From Bradyrhizobium sp. Tv2a-2 (GTDB lineage: Bacteria > Pseudomonadota > Alphaproteobacteria > Rhizobiales > Xanthobacteraceae): a stretch of DNA of 64,000 nucleotides. The notes beneath the pieces were generated by a model that was not told where the DNA came from, searched no databases, and saw nothing but the letters and a program-made list of their open reading frames with translations. The stretch is taken from NCBI RefSeq assembly GCF_000472425.1, contig NZ_AXAI01000005.1, positions 359,388 through 423,387 on the forward strand. Reading direction: 5' to 3'. Made by a program: the position numbers and the translations under genes. Shown piece by piece: positions 63,807-64,000 of this stretch (its first letter is position 1; every line of letters starts with the position of its first letter).

Positions 63807-64000
63807 TATGGCCGAAACTGGGTGATGACGGGTTGAGAGAGGCGGCGTATCGAGGCGGGTGTCGAGCCTGCCAGAACCTCAAGGAGAGCGATACGCCATG
63901 ACCGAGACTACCAACGTTTTTGCTTTTCGTCAGCCCTCCGCGGTTGACGATCCACTGACCGATATCCTCCGCGCCGGGGCGCGCGACCTGCTCGCCAGGG
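63805..64000 (+). mobile_element. IS256-family insertion sequence, left end (partial)
   Basis: The element starts at about 63805-63810, where the arylsulfatase reading frame stops, and runs off the right edge. The transposase gene begins about 90 bp inside. The outer inverted repeat and the target duplication cannot be defined, because the other end is not in the window. Confidence 0.75.
63898..64000 (+). CDS. IS256-family (mutator type) transposase, N-terminal part
   Basis: AGGAG about 11 bp upstream and ATG at 63898 open a frame that reads MTETTNVFAFRQPSAVDDP and then LTDILRAGARDLLAR, with no stop to the edge. The DPLTDILRxGARxLLA stretch is the usual N-terminus of IS256-family DDE transposases. 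Catalytic residues lie beyond the window. Confidence 0.8.
   Translation, partial: MTETTNVFAFRQPSAVDDPLTDILRAGARDLLAR

Overview
The window looks like chromosomal DNA of a GC-rich alphaproteobacterium of the Bradyrhizobium/Rhodopseudomonas group (Nitrobacteraceae). The signs are: an amino acid:[carrier protein] ligase cluster of the kind known from Bradyrhizobium, an ACC deaminase divergent from its Lrp-type regulator, many GTG/TTG starts, and palindromic dispersed repeats between genes. No rRNA, tRNA or CRISPR array was found. Gene names rest on motif reading, not on database searches.

Layout. 1-7.5 kb: a giant hybrid sensor kinase with at least 11 near-identical tandem HAMP units, followed by a receiver-PAS-HWE kinase. 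7.7-13 kb: a Baeyer-Villiger type monooxygenase, a secreted trypsin-like protease, a HAD hydrolase and the methionine-salvage pair mtnP-mtnA. 13.1-16.9 kb: a carrier protein divergent from an acyl-CoA dehydrogenase-like protein, an aminoacyl-tRNA-synthetase-like carrier-protein ligase and an acyltransferase; this is the best candidate for an under-described pathway. 17-29 kb: branched-chain aminotransferase, esterase, metY-metA, recQ, acdS/acdR, a DegP-type protease, a second MetY-like enzyme and an alpha/beta hydrolase.

29.2-41.2 kb: an essentially complete type II secretion system (gspD divergent from gspEFGHIJKLM and a GspC/GspN-like protein, with a prepilin peptidase at the end). Next come a 33-codon ORF with its own terminator, an imelysin/di-haem peroxidase pair, and a large exported phosphoesterase that could be a secretion substrate. 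46-53 kb: small cysteine-containing ORFs, a TRAP transporter operon (dctPQM) ending in an enoyl-CoA hydratase, and a pyruvate-oxidase-like TPP enzyme. 53-57 kb: a small exported porin-like stub and a urea/amide-type periplasmic binding protein translationally coupled to a transmembrane adenylate cyclase. 57-63 kb: exported proteins, an outer-membrane barrel, an LssY_C protein, an eight-haem cytochrome fused to HEAT and TPR repeats, and a six-cysteine exported protein. The right edge holds an arylsulfatase broken by an IS256-family element whose transposase runs out of the window.

Functional themes are: sulfur and methionine metabolism (mtnP, mtnA, two MetY-like enzymes, MetA), environmental sensing (HAMP-array kinase, HWE kinase, binding protein plus cyclase), protein export (type II secretion with candidate exported enzymes), and plant- or soil-related traits (ACC deaminase, TRAP uptake).
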